A stretch of 64,000 nt of DNA from Winogradskyella jejuensis (GTDB taxonomy: Bacteria; Bacteroidota; Bacteroidia; Flavobacteriales; Flavobacteriaceae), in contig NZ_FQWS01000002.1 in NCBI RefSeq assembly GCF_900129745.1, forward strand, positions 806,001 through 870,000. Reading direction: 5' to 3'. The translations under genes were made by a program, and so were the position numbers. How positions within the stretch are numbered: the first letter of the stretch is position 1; each line of letters begins with the position of its first letter. Below, one piece after another: positions 1 to 8,770 of the stretch. The notes beneath the pieces are model-generated. The model did not search any database. It saw only the letters and a list, made by a program, of their open reading frames with translations, and was not told where the DNA came from.

Positions 1-1121
1 AAACGCAGTATAGCGAAGAGTACCACTCCTTTGTCAATGGACAAAATACGACTCAAGGTGGTACGCATTTAGCGGCGTTTCGTGAAGCATTAGTAAAAAC
101 AGTAAGAGAATATTACGGAAAGAATTACGATGCTTCAGATATTAGAAAGTCTGTGGTTTCTGCCATTGCCATAAAGGTGATGGAGCCTGTTTTTGAGAGT
201 CAGACCAAAACCAAGTTAGGGTCTACCGATATGGGTGGCGACCTTCCAACGGTGAGAACTTACATCAACGATTTTGTAAAAACCTATCTCGACAATTATT
301 TACATAAAAATCCAGAAACGGCAGAAAAACTCCAGCGTAAGATTCTTCAAGCAGAGCGCGAGCGTAAGGAATTATCTGGAATTAGAAAACTAGCCAAAGA
401 CCGTGCTAAAAAAGCGAGTCTACACAATAAAAAATTACGCGATTGCCGTGTGCATTTTGGAGACACCAAGCATGAGCGTAATTTAGAATCGACGTTGTTT
501 ATCACAGAGGGAGATTCGGCATCAGGTAGTATTACAAAATCTAGAGATGTTAATACTCAAGCGGTTTTCAGCTTAAAGGGTAAGCCTTTAAATTCTTATG
601 GTTTATCTAAAAAGATTGTTTACGAAAACGAAGAATTCAATCTTTTGCAAGCAGCTCTAAATATCGAAGAATCACTTGAAGATTTGCGTTACAATAATAT
701 TGTTATTGCTACGGATGCCGATGTCGATGGGATGCATATTCGTTTGTTACTCATTACATTCTTCTTGCAGTTTTTCCCAGAAGTGATTAAAGAAGGGCAT
801 TTGTATATTTTACAAACACCATTATTCAGAGTCCGAAACAAGAAAGAAACTATTTATTGTTATTCTGATGAAGAAAGAAGAGATGCTATAGAAAAGTTAA
901 AACCTAAACCAGAGATTACGCGATTTAAAGGGTTGGGTGAAATATCACCAGATGAGTTTAAGCATTTTATAGGTAGAGATATGCGCTTAGATCCTGTGAT
1001 GCTAGATAAGGATATGTCTATTGAAGAACTATTGTCGTTCTATATGGGTAAGAATACACCATCACGACAAGAGTTTATTATAGATAACTTGAAGGTGGAA
1101 TTGGATGTTGTTGAAGAGTAA
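1..1121 (+). CDS. parE: DNA topoisomerase IV subunit B, 5' truncated by window edge
   Basis: ATP-dependent subunit of topoisomerase IV, which decatenates chromosomes together with ParC. The reading frame is open from base 3 without a stop, so the N-terminal GHKL ATPase domain lies outside the window; what remains is the end of the transducer domain, the Toprim domain and the C-terminus. The Toprim motifs EGDSASGS (about 505-530) and DADVDGMH (about 715-738) are visible. The first reads EGDSASGS rather than the EGDSAGGS usual in GyrB, and the C-terminal [11 protein letters not shown] also fits ParE. parC follows downstream, although one unrelated gene intervenes. The GTG at 153 is internal, not a start. 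Confidence 0.93.
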   Translation, partial: TQYSEEYHSFVNGQNTTQGGTHLAAFREALVKTVREYYGKNYDASDIRKSVVSAIAIKVMEPVFESQTKTKLGSTDMGGDLPTVRTYINDFVKTYLDNYLHKNPETAEKLQRKILQAERERKELSGIRKLAKDRAKKASLHNKKLRDCRVHFGDTKHERNLESTLFITEGDSASGSITKSRDVNTQAVFSLKGKPLNSYGLSKKIVYENEEFNLLQAALNIEESLEDLRYNNIVIATDADVDGMHIRLLLITFFLQFFPEVIKEGHLYILQTPLFRVRNKKETIYCYSDEERRDAIEKLKPKPEITRFKGLGEISPDEFKHFIGRDMRLDPVMLDKDMSIEELLSFYMGKNTPSRQEFIIDNLKVELDVVEE

Positions 1122-1147
1122 CTTAATTATCAAAGAATTTAAAAACT

Positions 1148-2011
1148 ATGAAAAATTATTTTTTCTTTTTGATTTTTATGATTGTTATTAAAGGTTATTC
1201 GCAATATTCCGTATTACCTATTGACCAAGTTGAAAATAAAGAGTTTGTTTATGATTTTATTAAAAAAATATATATAGATAAAAAGTTACCAATATTAAAT
1301 CCTAGAAATTCAAAGGCTAGTTTTAGAACTCGATTTAAGAGTATTGATATTTTGGAAAGTGCAAAAGCTTTGGATGAAGACTTTGGAGAGATTGAGAACA
1401 TTGAATTAGAGAAAGTTCTACTTTCAGATGATTCAAATAGAAAGATTTTTAGGTATAGAGTTTTTAGAAGGTATTTAGACAATCAATTTGAAAGAAGAGT
1501 TTTTTTAGACAAAAATGATAAAATCATTGGATTAACAGGAAAAGGATATTGGTCTGATGATTATTATGAAGGTCTAGAAAATCCAAAAGTTGTTGAAATT
1601 GATACTTCCTTAATCAATTTCAATTTAAAAAAAAGAAATTTAGAATTTGCATTCTCTTCTTATAATGAATGTTCCGTAAATGAATTTATTGAGTTGACTG
1701 AAGAAAATTCGTCATATAGGTCTCTAAAGAAGGGTTGGAAAAAGTTTTTACTTAAAGAATGTGATTCTATTAAACAGAAAAACGGTAAGTTATTGAATTT
1801 GAAGTATAGCAGTTCTTTGACAGATTCAGTTTTTAGATATGTACATAGATATAAAGTGAATTTTGAGAAACTTGAAAGACCATCAGAAATAAGAATTTAT
1901 TCAACCTTAAAAAATAGATTTATGGGAATTTTTGTTATTGATGTTTGGTATGACAAATTCTATGAGTTGGATAGAGCAATTAGTAAATCAAAAAATATCT
2001 TAGGAAATTAA
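1148..2011 (+). CDS. Hypothetical secreted protein between parE and parC
   Basis: 287 residues that I do not recognise. Residues 1-19 form a signal peptide (short charged start, hydrophobic core FFFLIFMIVI, then GYSQ), so the product is probably periplasmic or envelope-associated. The mature part is Lys/Glu/Arg-rich with scattered aromatic residues, has no further membrane segment, and shows no catalytic motif I can name. It lies 26 nt after parE and 34 nt before parC in the same direction, so it is probably co-transcribed with both. The sequence is visibly more AT-rich than parE or parC, with AT-ending codons throughout, which suggests a later arrival. Confidence 0.75.
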   Translation: MKNYFFFLIFMIVIKGYSQYSVLPIDQVENKEFVYDFIKKIYIDKKLPILNPRNSKASFRTRFKSIDILESAKALDEDFGEIENIELEKVLLSDDSNRKIFRYRVFRRYLDNQFERRVFLDKNDKIIGLTGKGYWSDDYYEGLENPKVVEIDTSLINFNLKKRNLEFAFSSYNECSVNEFIELTEENSSYRSLKKGWKKFLLKECDSIKQKNGKLLNLKYSSSLTDSVFRYVHRYKVNFEKLERPSEIRIYSTLKNRFMGIFVIDVWYDKFYELDRAISKSKNILGN

Positions 2012-2018
2012 TTAGAAG

Positions 2019-2042
2019 TCCTCCTTTGGAGGATTTAGGAGG
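2019..2042 (+). promoter_or_regulatory. Short hairpin plus strong Shine-Dalgarno-like motif before parC
   Basis: TCCTCCTTTGGAGGA (2019-2033) is a perfect 6-bp hairpin with a 3-nt loop. A second AGGAGG (2037-2042) ends three bases before the parC ATG. Strong Shine-Dalgarno sequences are uncommon in Flavobacteria, so this stands out. The hairpin could instead sequester the AGGAGG by pairing TCCTCC with the downstream copy, or be the remnant of a small intergenic repeat. Confidence 0.5.
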
Positions 2043-2045
2043 CTT

Positions 2046-4745
2046 ATGAGCGAAGAACACGAAGACTTAGAAAATATAAATAACGAAGACAACCAAGAGC
2101 CCCAGGAAACCATAACTAAGGTTACGGGCATGTACAAGGATTGGTTTTTGGATTATGCTTCTTATGTAATCCTAGAGCGTGCTGTACCAGCTATTGAGGA
2201 TGGTTTTAAGCCTGTGCAACGTCGTATTATGCATTCAATGAAAGATTTGGATGATGGGCGTTATAACAAAGTAGCAAACATTGTAGGACACACCATGCAG
2301 TACCATCCCCATGGAGATGCAAGTATTGCTGACGCTATGGTACAGATAGGCCAGAAAGACTTGTTAATAGATACCCAAGGAAACTGGGGAAATATTCTCA
2401 CAGGTGATAGAGCAGCAGCTTCGCGTTACATTGAGGCAAGGCTTTCAAAATTTGCCCTAGATGTTGTTTATAACCCAAAGATTACCGAGTGGCAAGCCTC
2501 TTACGATGGTCGCCGTAAAGAGCCAATCAATTTACCAGTCATGTTTCCGCTGTTGTTAGCGCAAGGAGGAGAAGGTATTGCTGTAGGGCTTTCCACAAAA
2601 ATATTACCCCATAATTTTATAGAACTTATCGATGCCTCTGTTAAGCATTTAAAAGGCAAACGCTTTACGATAGTTCCAGATTTTCCAACAGCTGGAATTG
2701 CTGATTTTACCAATTATAATGATGGAAATCGAGGTGGAAAGGTTAGAGTTAGAGCAAAAATTTCTCAGCATAGTAAGAATACGCTCGTTATTACAGAGAT
2801 TCCGTTTAGTACAACCACGCAGTCGCTAATAGATTCTATCCTTAAAGCGAACGACAAGGGTAAAATTAAGATTAAAAAGATTGAAGATAACACAGCAGCT
2901 GAAGTAGAAATTTTAGTGCATTTACCTTCTGGTATTTCACCAGATAAAACCATTGATGCGCTTTACGCATTTACGAGTTGCGAAGTATCAATTTCACCAT
3001 TAGGTTGTGTTATAGAAGACAATAAGCCTTTGTTTATTGGGGTTTCCGAGATGTTACGCCGTTCAACGGATAACACGGTACAACTCTTAAAAAGTGAACT
3101 AGAAATAAAACTAGGCGAGCTGGAAGAGCAATGGCACTTTGCATCTTTAGAGCGTATTTTTATAGAAAACCGAATTTATCGTGATATCGAAGAGGAAGAA
3201 ACTTGGGATGGAGTTATCAATGCTATCGATAAAGGTTTAAAACCACATATTAAGCATCTTAAACGTGAAATTACGGTAGAAGATATCACGCGCTTAACTG
3301 AAATCCGGATCAAGCGTATTTCAAAATTTGATATTGATAAAGCACAGCAAAAAATTGATGCTTTAGAGGAGCAAATTGCTGAAGTGAAGCATCATTTAGC
3401 CAATCTTATCGACTACGCTATCGCTTATTTTGAAAGATTAAAGAAAGAATACGGCGAAGGAAAAGAGCGTAAAACGGAAATCCGAATTTTTGATGATGTA
3501 GACGCTACTAAGGTGGTTATCCGTAATACAAAGCTATACGTTAATCGTGAGGAAGGTTTCGTTGGAACATCATTGCGTCGTGATGAATATGTTTGCGATT
3601 GTAGCGATATAGACGACATTATAGCCTTTACCAAAGATGGTAAGATGATGGTCACTAAAGTGGACTCTAAAACCTTTATAGGTAAGGATATTATTCATGT
3701 TGCTGTCTTTAAAAAGAAGGATAAGCGTACCATTTACAACATGATTTACCGTGATGGTAAAGGTGGACCATCTTATGTTAAACGTTTTGCGGTAACGTCG
3801 ATAACACGTGATCGTGAGTACGACTTAACTAACGGAAACAAAAGTTCAGTTGTATCGTATTTCTCTGCAAACCCAAATGGCGAAGCTGAGGTGGTGTCTA
3901 TCTCTTTGCGCCAAGTAGGAAGTATTAAGAAGTTGAAGTGGGATTTAGATTTTTCTGATATACTCATAAAAGGAAGAGCTTCTAAAGGTAATCTTGTTAC
4001 CAAATATGCTATAAAACGTATAGAACTTAAAGAAAAAGGTGTTTCTACCTTAAAACCACGTAAAATTTGGTTTGATGATACTGTACAACGCCTTAATGTT
4101 GATGGCAGAGGTGAATTGATTGGTGAATTTAGAGGCGAAGACCGCTTGTTAATTATCAATCAGTCAGGAATGGTTAAAACCATAATTCCAGAATTGACCA
4201 CGCATTTCGATAATGATATGATTGTGCTAGAAAAATGGATTCCTAAAAAACCAATCTCTGCAATTTATTACAATGGCGAAAAAGAGCTGTATTACGTCAA
4301 GCGTTTTCTAATTGAAAATGAAGGAAAAGAAGAGTCATTTATTTCGGACCATCCAAACTCTCAATTAGAAGTCGTTTCCACAGATTGGCGACCAGTTGCT
4401 GAGGTTGAGTTTACTAAAGAACGTGGTAAAGACAGAAAACCTAAGATGGAAGTCAACTTCGAAGAGTTTATTGACGTCAAAGGCATAGCTGCAATGGGAA
4501 ATCAGTTAACAAAAGATAAAGTGAATCAAATAGACTTAAAAGATTCATTGCCTTTTGAAGCACCAGAAGAAGTGCATGCTGATGACTTAGAGGTTGTGGG
4601 TGAAGAGCAAGTTACTGCGGAGTCTAGTGATGCTACTGAAAAGGAAGTGAAAGTCGATTTAGACCCAACGCCAAAATCTGAAACTCCAAAAGCAAATGAT
4701 GAAGATTTAGATGTAGATGAGACTGGTCAGGCGAGTTTGTTTTAA
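2046..4745 (+). CDS. parC: DNA topoisomerase IV subunit A
   Basis: Breakage-reunion subunit of topoisomerase IV (899 aa), partner of ParE. After an acidic 25-residue leader comes the winged-helix region with GDASIADAMVQ and the catalytic tyrosine Tyr128 in AAASRYIEARL. The tower and coiled-coil regions follow (about 330-480), then a C-terminal part with degenerate beta-pinwheel blades and a low-complexity acidic tail (about 850-899) ending in GQASLF. The length suits bacteroidetal ParC. I call it ParC rather than GyrA because of the adjacent parE and the lack of a clear GyrA box. The ATG at 2046 is preceded by AGGAGG. Confidence 0.93.
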   Translation: MSEEHEDLENINNEDNQEPQETITKVTGMYKDWFLDYASYVILERAVPAIEDGFKPVQRRIMHSMKDLDDGRYNKVANIVGHTMQYHPHGDASIADAMVQIGQKDLLIDTQGNWGNILTGDRAAASRYIEARLSKFALDVVYNPKITEWQASYDGRRKEPINLPVMFPLLLAQGGEGIAVGLSTKILPHNFIELIDASVKHLKGKRFTIVPDFPTAGIADFTNYNDGNRGGKVRVRAKISQHSKNTLVITEIPFSTTTQSLIDSILKANDKGKIKIKKIEDNTAAEVEILVHLPSGISPDKTIDALYAFTSCEVSISPLGCVIEDNKPLFIGVSEMLRRSTDNTVQLLKSELEIKLGELEEQWHFASLERIFIENRIYRDIEEEETWDGVINAIDKGLKPHIKHLKREITVEDITRLTEIRIKRISKFDIDKAQQKIDALEEQIAEVKHHLANLIDYAIAYFERLKKEYGEGKERKTEIRIFDDVDATKVVIRNTKLYVNREEGFVGTSLRRDEYVCDCSDIDDIIAFTKDGKMMVTKVDSKTFIGKDIIHVAVFKKKDKRTIYNMIYRDGKGGPSYVKRFAVTSITRDREYDLTNGNKSSVVSYFSANPNGEAEVVSISLRQVGSIKKLKWDLDFSDILIKGRASKGNLVTKYAIKRIELKEKGVSTLKPRKIWFDDTVQRLNVDGRGELIGEFRGEDRLLIINQSGMVKTIIPELTTHFDNDMIVLEKWIPKKPISAIYYNGEKELYYVKRFLIENEGKEESFISDHPNSQLEVVSTDWRPVAEVEFTKERGKDRKPKMEVNFEEFIDVKGIAAMGNQLTKDKVNQIDLKDSLPFEAPEEVHADDLEVVGEEQVTAESSDATEKEVKVDLDPTPKSETPKANDEDLDVDETGQASLF

Positions 4746-4748
4746 GTT

Positions 4749-5630
4749 ATGGCAAATAATAAACTTTTAGTAAACGAAAGACAAGCTGATTTAGGTAACT
4801 TTATGGTTGGTCGTTTGTTGCCGTTTCGTAAAAAGCGCCAAGTTGGTCCTTTTACATTTATTGACCACATGGGGCCGGCGATTTTGGGTAACGGTAAATA
4901 TGTTGATGTGGACCAACATCCGCATATAGGTTTAAGTACACTTACCTATTTATTTGAAGGTGAAATAGAACATAAAGATAGTTTGGGAAGCCATAAAATT
5001 ATTTCACCTGGTGATGTGGGTTTTATGACCTCTGGTCATGGCGTAACGCATACAGAGCGTACACCAGAATTTCGAAGAACTCTTGAAAATTTTACGATGC
5101 ATGGTTACCAAATTTGGGTAGCACTTCCTAAAGATAAAGAGGATATAGACCCTAACTTTAAATTTTATCCTAGTTCAGATATTCCTTCATGGGAGAAAGA
5201 TGGTCTCAAACTTAGATTGGTTGCTGGTAATGCCTTCGGAAAATCTGCACCACTGCAAGGGTATTCGTCTATGTTTATGGTGGATATACTGGCAGAAGAA
5301 GAGACGACACTTAATTTAGCTAACCAGCTTAAAGGTGAAGTTGCTTTCGTTATCGTTAAGGGAGAAATTACCAAAAAAGACCATAAGGTTGAAGCGGGAC
5401 AAATGTTAATAAGTAAAACAGATGAGCAGTGCAGTATCTGCCTTGATAAAGGAACACGCCTTTTATTGTTCGGAGGAGAACCGCTAAAGGACGAACATTT
5501 TTTACTTTGGAATTTCGTTTCTAGCAGTAAAGAGAAACTTCAAAAGGCAAAAGAAAGATGGAAAAATAAACAGTTTCCTAAAGTACCTGGTGACGATACC
5601 TATATCCCAATTCCCGAATTGAAGCGTTAG
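4749..5630 (+). CDS. Pirin family protein
   Basis: 293-residue bicupin of the pirin family. The N-terminal cupin carries the metal ligands His57 and His59 (in DQHPHIGL) and His101 and Glu103 (in GHGVTHTER), all present, so a metal-bound active site is expected. Some pirins have quercetinase activity and others act as transcriptional co-factors; the sequence does not say which applies here. The C-terminal pirin domain includes the FGGEPL segment. The gene starts 3 nt after the parC stop, so it is probably transcribed with parC, and it ends convergent to terC 16 nt away. Confidence 0.88.
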   Translation: MANNKLLVNERQADLGNFMVGRLLPFRKKRQVGPFTFIDHMGPAILGNGKYVDVDQHPHIGLSTLTYLFEGEIEHKDSLGSHKIISPGDVGFMTSGHGVTHTERTPEFRRTLENFTMHGYQIWVALPKDKEDIDPNFKFYPSSDIPSWEKDGLKLRLVAGNAFGKSAPLQGYSSMFMVDILAEEETTLNLANQLKGEVAFVIVKGEITKKDHKVEAGQMLISKTDEQCSICLDKGTRLLLFGGEPLKDEHFLLWNFVSSSKEKLQKAKERWKNKQFPKVPGDDTYIPIPELKR

Positions 5631-5646
5631 ATTTTAGTAATATAAC

Positions 5647-6432
5647 CTATTTCTTTCGCGCTGTTTTTTGATTCAAAAATTCCACAAACAAAGAGAAAGC
5701 AATAGCAAAGTATAAGTAGCCTTTAGGTATAGCGCCTACTTCGTTACCAAAGAATTGTGTGTTAGATAAATGTGCGGCTTCGGTAATCAGCATAAAACCA
5801 ATAAGAATTAAAAAGGCCAAACCTAGAACTTGCATACTTGGGTGTTTGTCTATAAATCGTCTTATTGGGTTTGCAAATGCAATCATGATGATTATAGAAA
5901 TTACCACAGCAATAATCATTAAAACTAAACTGTAGTTTGGGTTAGGGTGCAAACCGTTTGTCATTCCTATAGCTGTTAGTATAGAGTCTACAGAGAAAAT
6001 AAAATCTATAATTAGAATTTGTACTATAGCTTGAGATAGCGAGCTTATTACCTTACCTTTAATACTGTCCTCATCATGCGATGGTTCTTCAACTTTTTCT
6101 CTAATCTCTGAAGTACTTTTATAAATCAGAAATAAGCCTCCGACGAAAAGGATAATGGCTTGCCAACTGAGGTGTAGTTCTAACCAAGAATTTTCAAATT
6201 CATAAAAAGGCTTTTTAAGGCCAACTAAAAAAGACACGAAGAATAAAAGAATAATACGCTGCACCATTGCTAAAACCAGTCCAATATTAGTAGCTTTACC
6301 GCGCTGATGTTCGGGTAGCTTATTGGCAGCAATAGATATAAACACAATATTGTCTATACCCAGAATAATCTCAAGGAATGTAAGCGTTAATAATGCTATA
6401 ATAGCGTCTCCAGAAAGTAAAAATTCTAACAT
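5647..6432 (-). CDS. TerC family integral membrane protein
   Basis: 261 residues with about seven transmembrane segments. The family signature LEIILGIDNIVFIS lies near residues 20-33, and a second conserved acidic membrane segment, FSVDSILTAIG, lies in the second half. TerC/YceF-type proteins are linked to tellurite resistance and to metal (manganese) efflux or metallation of exported proteins; which role applies here is not visible. The start lies 4 nt after the stop of the upstream lipoprotein gene, indicating one leftward transcript. Confidence 0.88.
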   Translation of the reverse strand: MLEFLLSGDAIIALLTLTFLEIILGIDNIVFISIAANKLPEHQRGKATNIGLVLAMVQRIILLFFVSFLVGLKKPFYEFENSWLELHLSWQAIILFVGGLFLIYKSTSEIREKVEEPSHDEDSIKGKVISSLSQAIVQILIIDFIFSVDSILTAIGMTNGLHPNPNYSLVLMIIAVVISIIIMIAFANPIRRFIDKHPSMQVLGLAFLILIGFMLITEAAHLSNTQFFGNEVGAIPKGYLYFAIAFSLFVEFLNQKTARKK

Positions 6433-6435
6433 ATA

Positions 6436-6822
6436 TTATTTTATCCTGTAAACCGTTCCTTTTTCTACACGAGCAGCTCGGTTCTTCTTTTTTATTGCTA
6501 ATTTATATTCAAAATTATATGAAGAGTCTGTTGTTGAAAGGATTTTCATGTGTATAGCATCGTCTTCAGAAGTGTTTTGAGGATTTATCTTTTTTAAGAT
6601 GAATTCACAATCATTTATCCATCTAATAGAGGATGAGTCTACTTTTCCTTCAAAATAATCAACACTATACTTATCCGTACGAACAAAAGTCCCGGTCTTT
6701 TCTTCGCCATCAATAACGTAAGTGAACTTAAATTTTCCGGTTTTATAATCACTACAATTGCGCTCTATATTATAACAGCTCGTAAAAGCAATGCAGAGAA
6801 GGATTAATAAGATTTGCTTCAT
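6436..6822 (-). CDS. Small conserved lipoprotein
   Basis: 128 residues with a lipoprotein signal peptide: hydrophobic ILLILLCIAF, then lipobox TSC with Cys16 as the lipidation site. The mature part resembles a small flavobacterial family with the pattern RNCSDYKTGKF and WINDCEFILKKINP; I recall relatives being labelled 'DNA topoisomerase IV', a label with no support in the protein and probably copied from neighbouring parC/parE. It ends 3 nt before terC on the same strand. Function unknown. Confidence 0.78.
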   Translation of the reverse strand: MKQILLILLCIAFTSCYNIERNCSDYKTGKFKFTYVIDGEEKTGTFVRTDKYSVDYFEGKVDSSSIRWINDCEFILKKINPQNTSEDDAIHMKILSTTDSSYNFEYKLAIKKKNRAARVEKGTVYRIK

Positions 6823-6865
6823 TTTTAAATTTAATCTTTATACAAAAATAAGGATTATACGTGGC

Positions 6866-7243
6866 TTAATTTTGATAGCTCTTAAAACTTCCGTCTTTGT
6901 AGAAAATAATAATTTTTTCTATTTCAGTAGAATTTGAAGACTGATTAATTGAAGTTAAAGGTTCTGGGTGTGAATCTGAAAATTTTAGCTCCGACGATTT
7001 TGTTTCATTTTTTGGAGACACAAGAAATTCACCTTTGCCATTCATCAGCCAATACAAATCGACTTCAGGGTAGGCATGAAGAACTTTCATCACAAAGTCT
7101 AAACTTGGCTTATTTCTACCAGAGAGAATGTGAGAAATACTAGAGCGTTGCACTCCAATTTTTTCAGCAAAACTAGAGGCACTTTCATCATAAAAAGCAA
7201 TGACTTTCTGTAAGCGTTCAGTAAATTCTGAGGTGTTTATCAT
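6866..7243 (-). CDS. XRE-type helix-turn-helix regulator
   Basis: 125-residue DNA-binding protein. Residues about 8-60 form a lambda-repressor-like five-helix domain, with the helix-turn-helix around SSFAEKIGVQRSSISHILSG (residues 23-42). The rest is a short tail rich in Ser/Asn/Glu that ends in FYKDGSFKSYQN, with no sensor domain I recognise. It is divergent from the M14 peptidase across 302 bp. A perfect palindrome overlaps its likely -7 element, which suggests autoregulation (inference). Confidence 0.85.
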   Translation of the reverse strand: MINTSEFTERLQKVIAFYDESASSFAEKIGVQRSSISHILSGRNKPSLDFVMKVLHAYPEVDLYWLMNGKGEFLVSPKNETKSSELKFSDSHPEPLTSINQSSNSTEIEKIIIFYKDGSFKSYQN

Positions 7244-7545
7244 TGTAAACTCAATTCTGTAGATATATACGTTACAAATGTAACAATAGTTGTTGTGAGT
7301 AACTAATTAAAATGAATAATTAAACAAAATAAAATGAATTATTACTTTATATAAGTATATTTAAACAACTGAAAATAAATATTTTAATGTATAATTATAT
7401 ATATTTATGAGAATTTTCAATTCCGCTAATTACAAATCTAACTATTGTACTGTAAATTTGTATACAATCGTAACAAATAATCAGATTTTAAGTGTTTACA
7501 AATGTAAATTTACAATTGTATACCTTTGTGTTTTAATATTTATAA
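7244..7545. promoter_or_regulatory. 302-bp divergent control region with five TTACA-N2-TGTAA sites
   Basis: Very AT-rich region between the XRE regulator and the M14 peptidase, without an ORF. It contains TTACAAATGTAA exactly at 7272-7283 and 7496-7507, and near copies at 7430-7441 (TTACAAATCTAA, one mismatch), 7510-7521 (TTACAATTGTAT, one mismatch) and 7462-7473 (ATACAATCGTAA, two mismatches). The first overlaps a minus-strand -7 element (TACATTTG, 7275-7282) for the regulator. The cluster around 7496-7521 abuts the plus-strand -7 element TACCTTTG (7521-7528). This is the layout of an operator array read by one dimeric regulator, probably the XRE protein (inference). Confidence 0.6.
7521..7528 (+). 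promoter_or_regulatory. -7 promoter element of the M14 peptidase gene
   Basis: TACCTTTG matches the Bacteroidetes -7 consensus TAnnTTTG and lies 17 nt before the ATG at 7546. It touches the last TTACA-N2-TGTA site. Confidence 0.6.
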
Positions 7546-8697
7546 ATGGATATAAGTCGGTTATCAGAACTCTATAAAATCTATAAAGAAAAATCACTTT
7601 TTGGACGTTACATTACGCTCGAAAAAATTGCACCTCTTTTAAAGAAATTTGAATCGGATTTTGAGGTTTCTTTGATTGGATATTCGGTGAAACAAAAACC
7701 TATCCATTCGGTTAAAGTCGGAAACGGACCAATTAAAATTTTGTTATGGTCGCAAATGCACGGCAATGAGTCGACAACGACTAAGGCCATTTTTGATATA
7801 CTGAATGTATTTTCTACATCAAATTCTGAGTTTAAAACGACATTATATAATTGTACTTTGCAGATTATCCCTATGCTTAACCCTGATGGTGCTGAACGTT
7901 ATACACGTCTAAATGCTAATGAAGTTGACTTAAATAGGGATGCAAACGATTTGTCTCAGCCAGAGAGTAAAGTGCTTAGACAATGTTTTGATGCTTTTCA
8001 GCCTAACTATTGCTTTAATCTTCATGGTCAGCGTACCATATTTGGGGCTGGAGATACAGGTAAACCTGCTACGCTCTCATTTTTGTCTCCCTCTGAGGAT
8101 CAAGAACGAACAGTGACAACAACACGAAAGAAGGCTATGACGATTATTTCTCTGATTAATCATAAACTCCAGCAAGAACTTCCTAATGCAATTGGTAGGT
8201 ATGATGATGGTTTTAATATCAACTGTGTAGGAGACATATTTCAGTCACTTGGTGTACCAACAGTTTTGTATGAAGCTGGACATTATGCAAATGATTATGA
8301 TAGAGAGATAACAAGAGAATATATCTTTAAAGCTATTTATTATGGCTTAGAAGCTATTTCTAACGAAAAAACTCTAGTAGATAGAGTGGAACACTATTTT
8401 GCAATTCCCGAGAACAAAAAGAATTTCTATGATGTGATTATAAGAAATGCAAAAACACAATCTAAAGATGCTCATAGTACAGATATTGCTATTCAATTTA
8501 AAGAAGTATTAGAGAATCATACTATTAATTTTGTCCCAATCGTTGAAAAAATTGAAAATCTAGATGAGTATTTTGCTCATTATGAAATTGATGCTAAGGG
8601 TCATTTAGTATTAGATGAAAAGAATTTACCTCTTAAAGTTGCTAACGAAATCGTTTTCGTAATGTTAAATAATCGAAAAATCTTGATAAAATCTTAA
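7546..8697 (+). CDS. M14 family zinc carboxypeptidase-like protein
   Basis: 383 residues of the M14 peptidase/deacylase superfamily. The zinc ligands are visible: His72 and Glu75 in MHGNE, and His160 in FNLHGQ. The substrate-binding NPDG (112-115) and NR (130-131) precede the third ligand, and the catalytic Glu is probably Glu243 in YEAGHY. There is no signal peptide, so the enzyme should be cytoplasmic, acting on peptides or amides rather than external protein. The C-terminal 100 residues are a family-specific extension. Control is probably shared with the divergent XRE gene through the palindromes upstream. Confidence 0.85.
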   Translation: MDISRLSELYKIYKEKSLFGRYITLEKIAPLLKKFESDFEVSLIGYSVKQKPIHSVKVGNGPIKILLWSQMHGNESTTTKAIFDILNVFSTSNSEFKTTLYNCTLQIIPMLNPDGAERYTRLNANEVDLNRDANDLSQPESKVLRQCFDAFQPNYCFNLHGQRTIFGAGDTGKPATLSFLSPSEDQERTVTTTRKKAMTIISLINHKLQQELPNAIGRYDDGFNINCVGDIFQSLGVPTVLYEAGHYANDYDREITREYIFKAIYYGLEAISNEKTLVDRVEHYFAIPENKKNFYDVIIRNAKTQSKDAHSTDIAIQFKEVLENHTINFVPIVEKIENLDEYFAHYEIDAKGHLVLDEKNLPLKVANEIVFVMLNNRKILIKS

Positions 8698-8738
8698 ATA
8701 TTACTCGTTTTAGCTTCTTTTTATCAAAGAAATTGTCT

Positions 8739-8746
8739 TATTTTTG
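8739..8746 (+). promoter_or_regulatory. -7 promoter element of the Lrp/AsnC gene
   Basis: TATTTTTG matches TAnnTTTG. It overlaps the possible upstream ATG at 8744, so that ATG would not be transcribed; this supports the start at 8771. Confidence 0.6.
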
Positions 8747-8770
8747 CATATAATTCAACAAAATTATATT

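Noticed and set aside
153-1121. GTG at 153 as the start of the first gene
   Set aside because: The frame is open from base 3 and the upstream translation is ParE-like ([18 protein letters not shown]), so the gene starts outside the window.
6436-6822. Label 'DNA topoisomerase IV' for the small lipoprotein family
   Set aside because: The protein is a lipoprotein of 128 residues with no topoisomerase domain; the label would be copied from neighbours.
8744-8770. Upstream start of the Lrp/AsnC regulator
   Set aside because: A TATTTTTG promoter element covers it, so it would not be transcribed.
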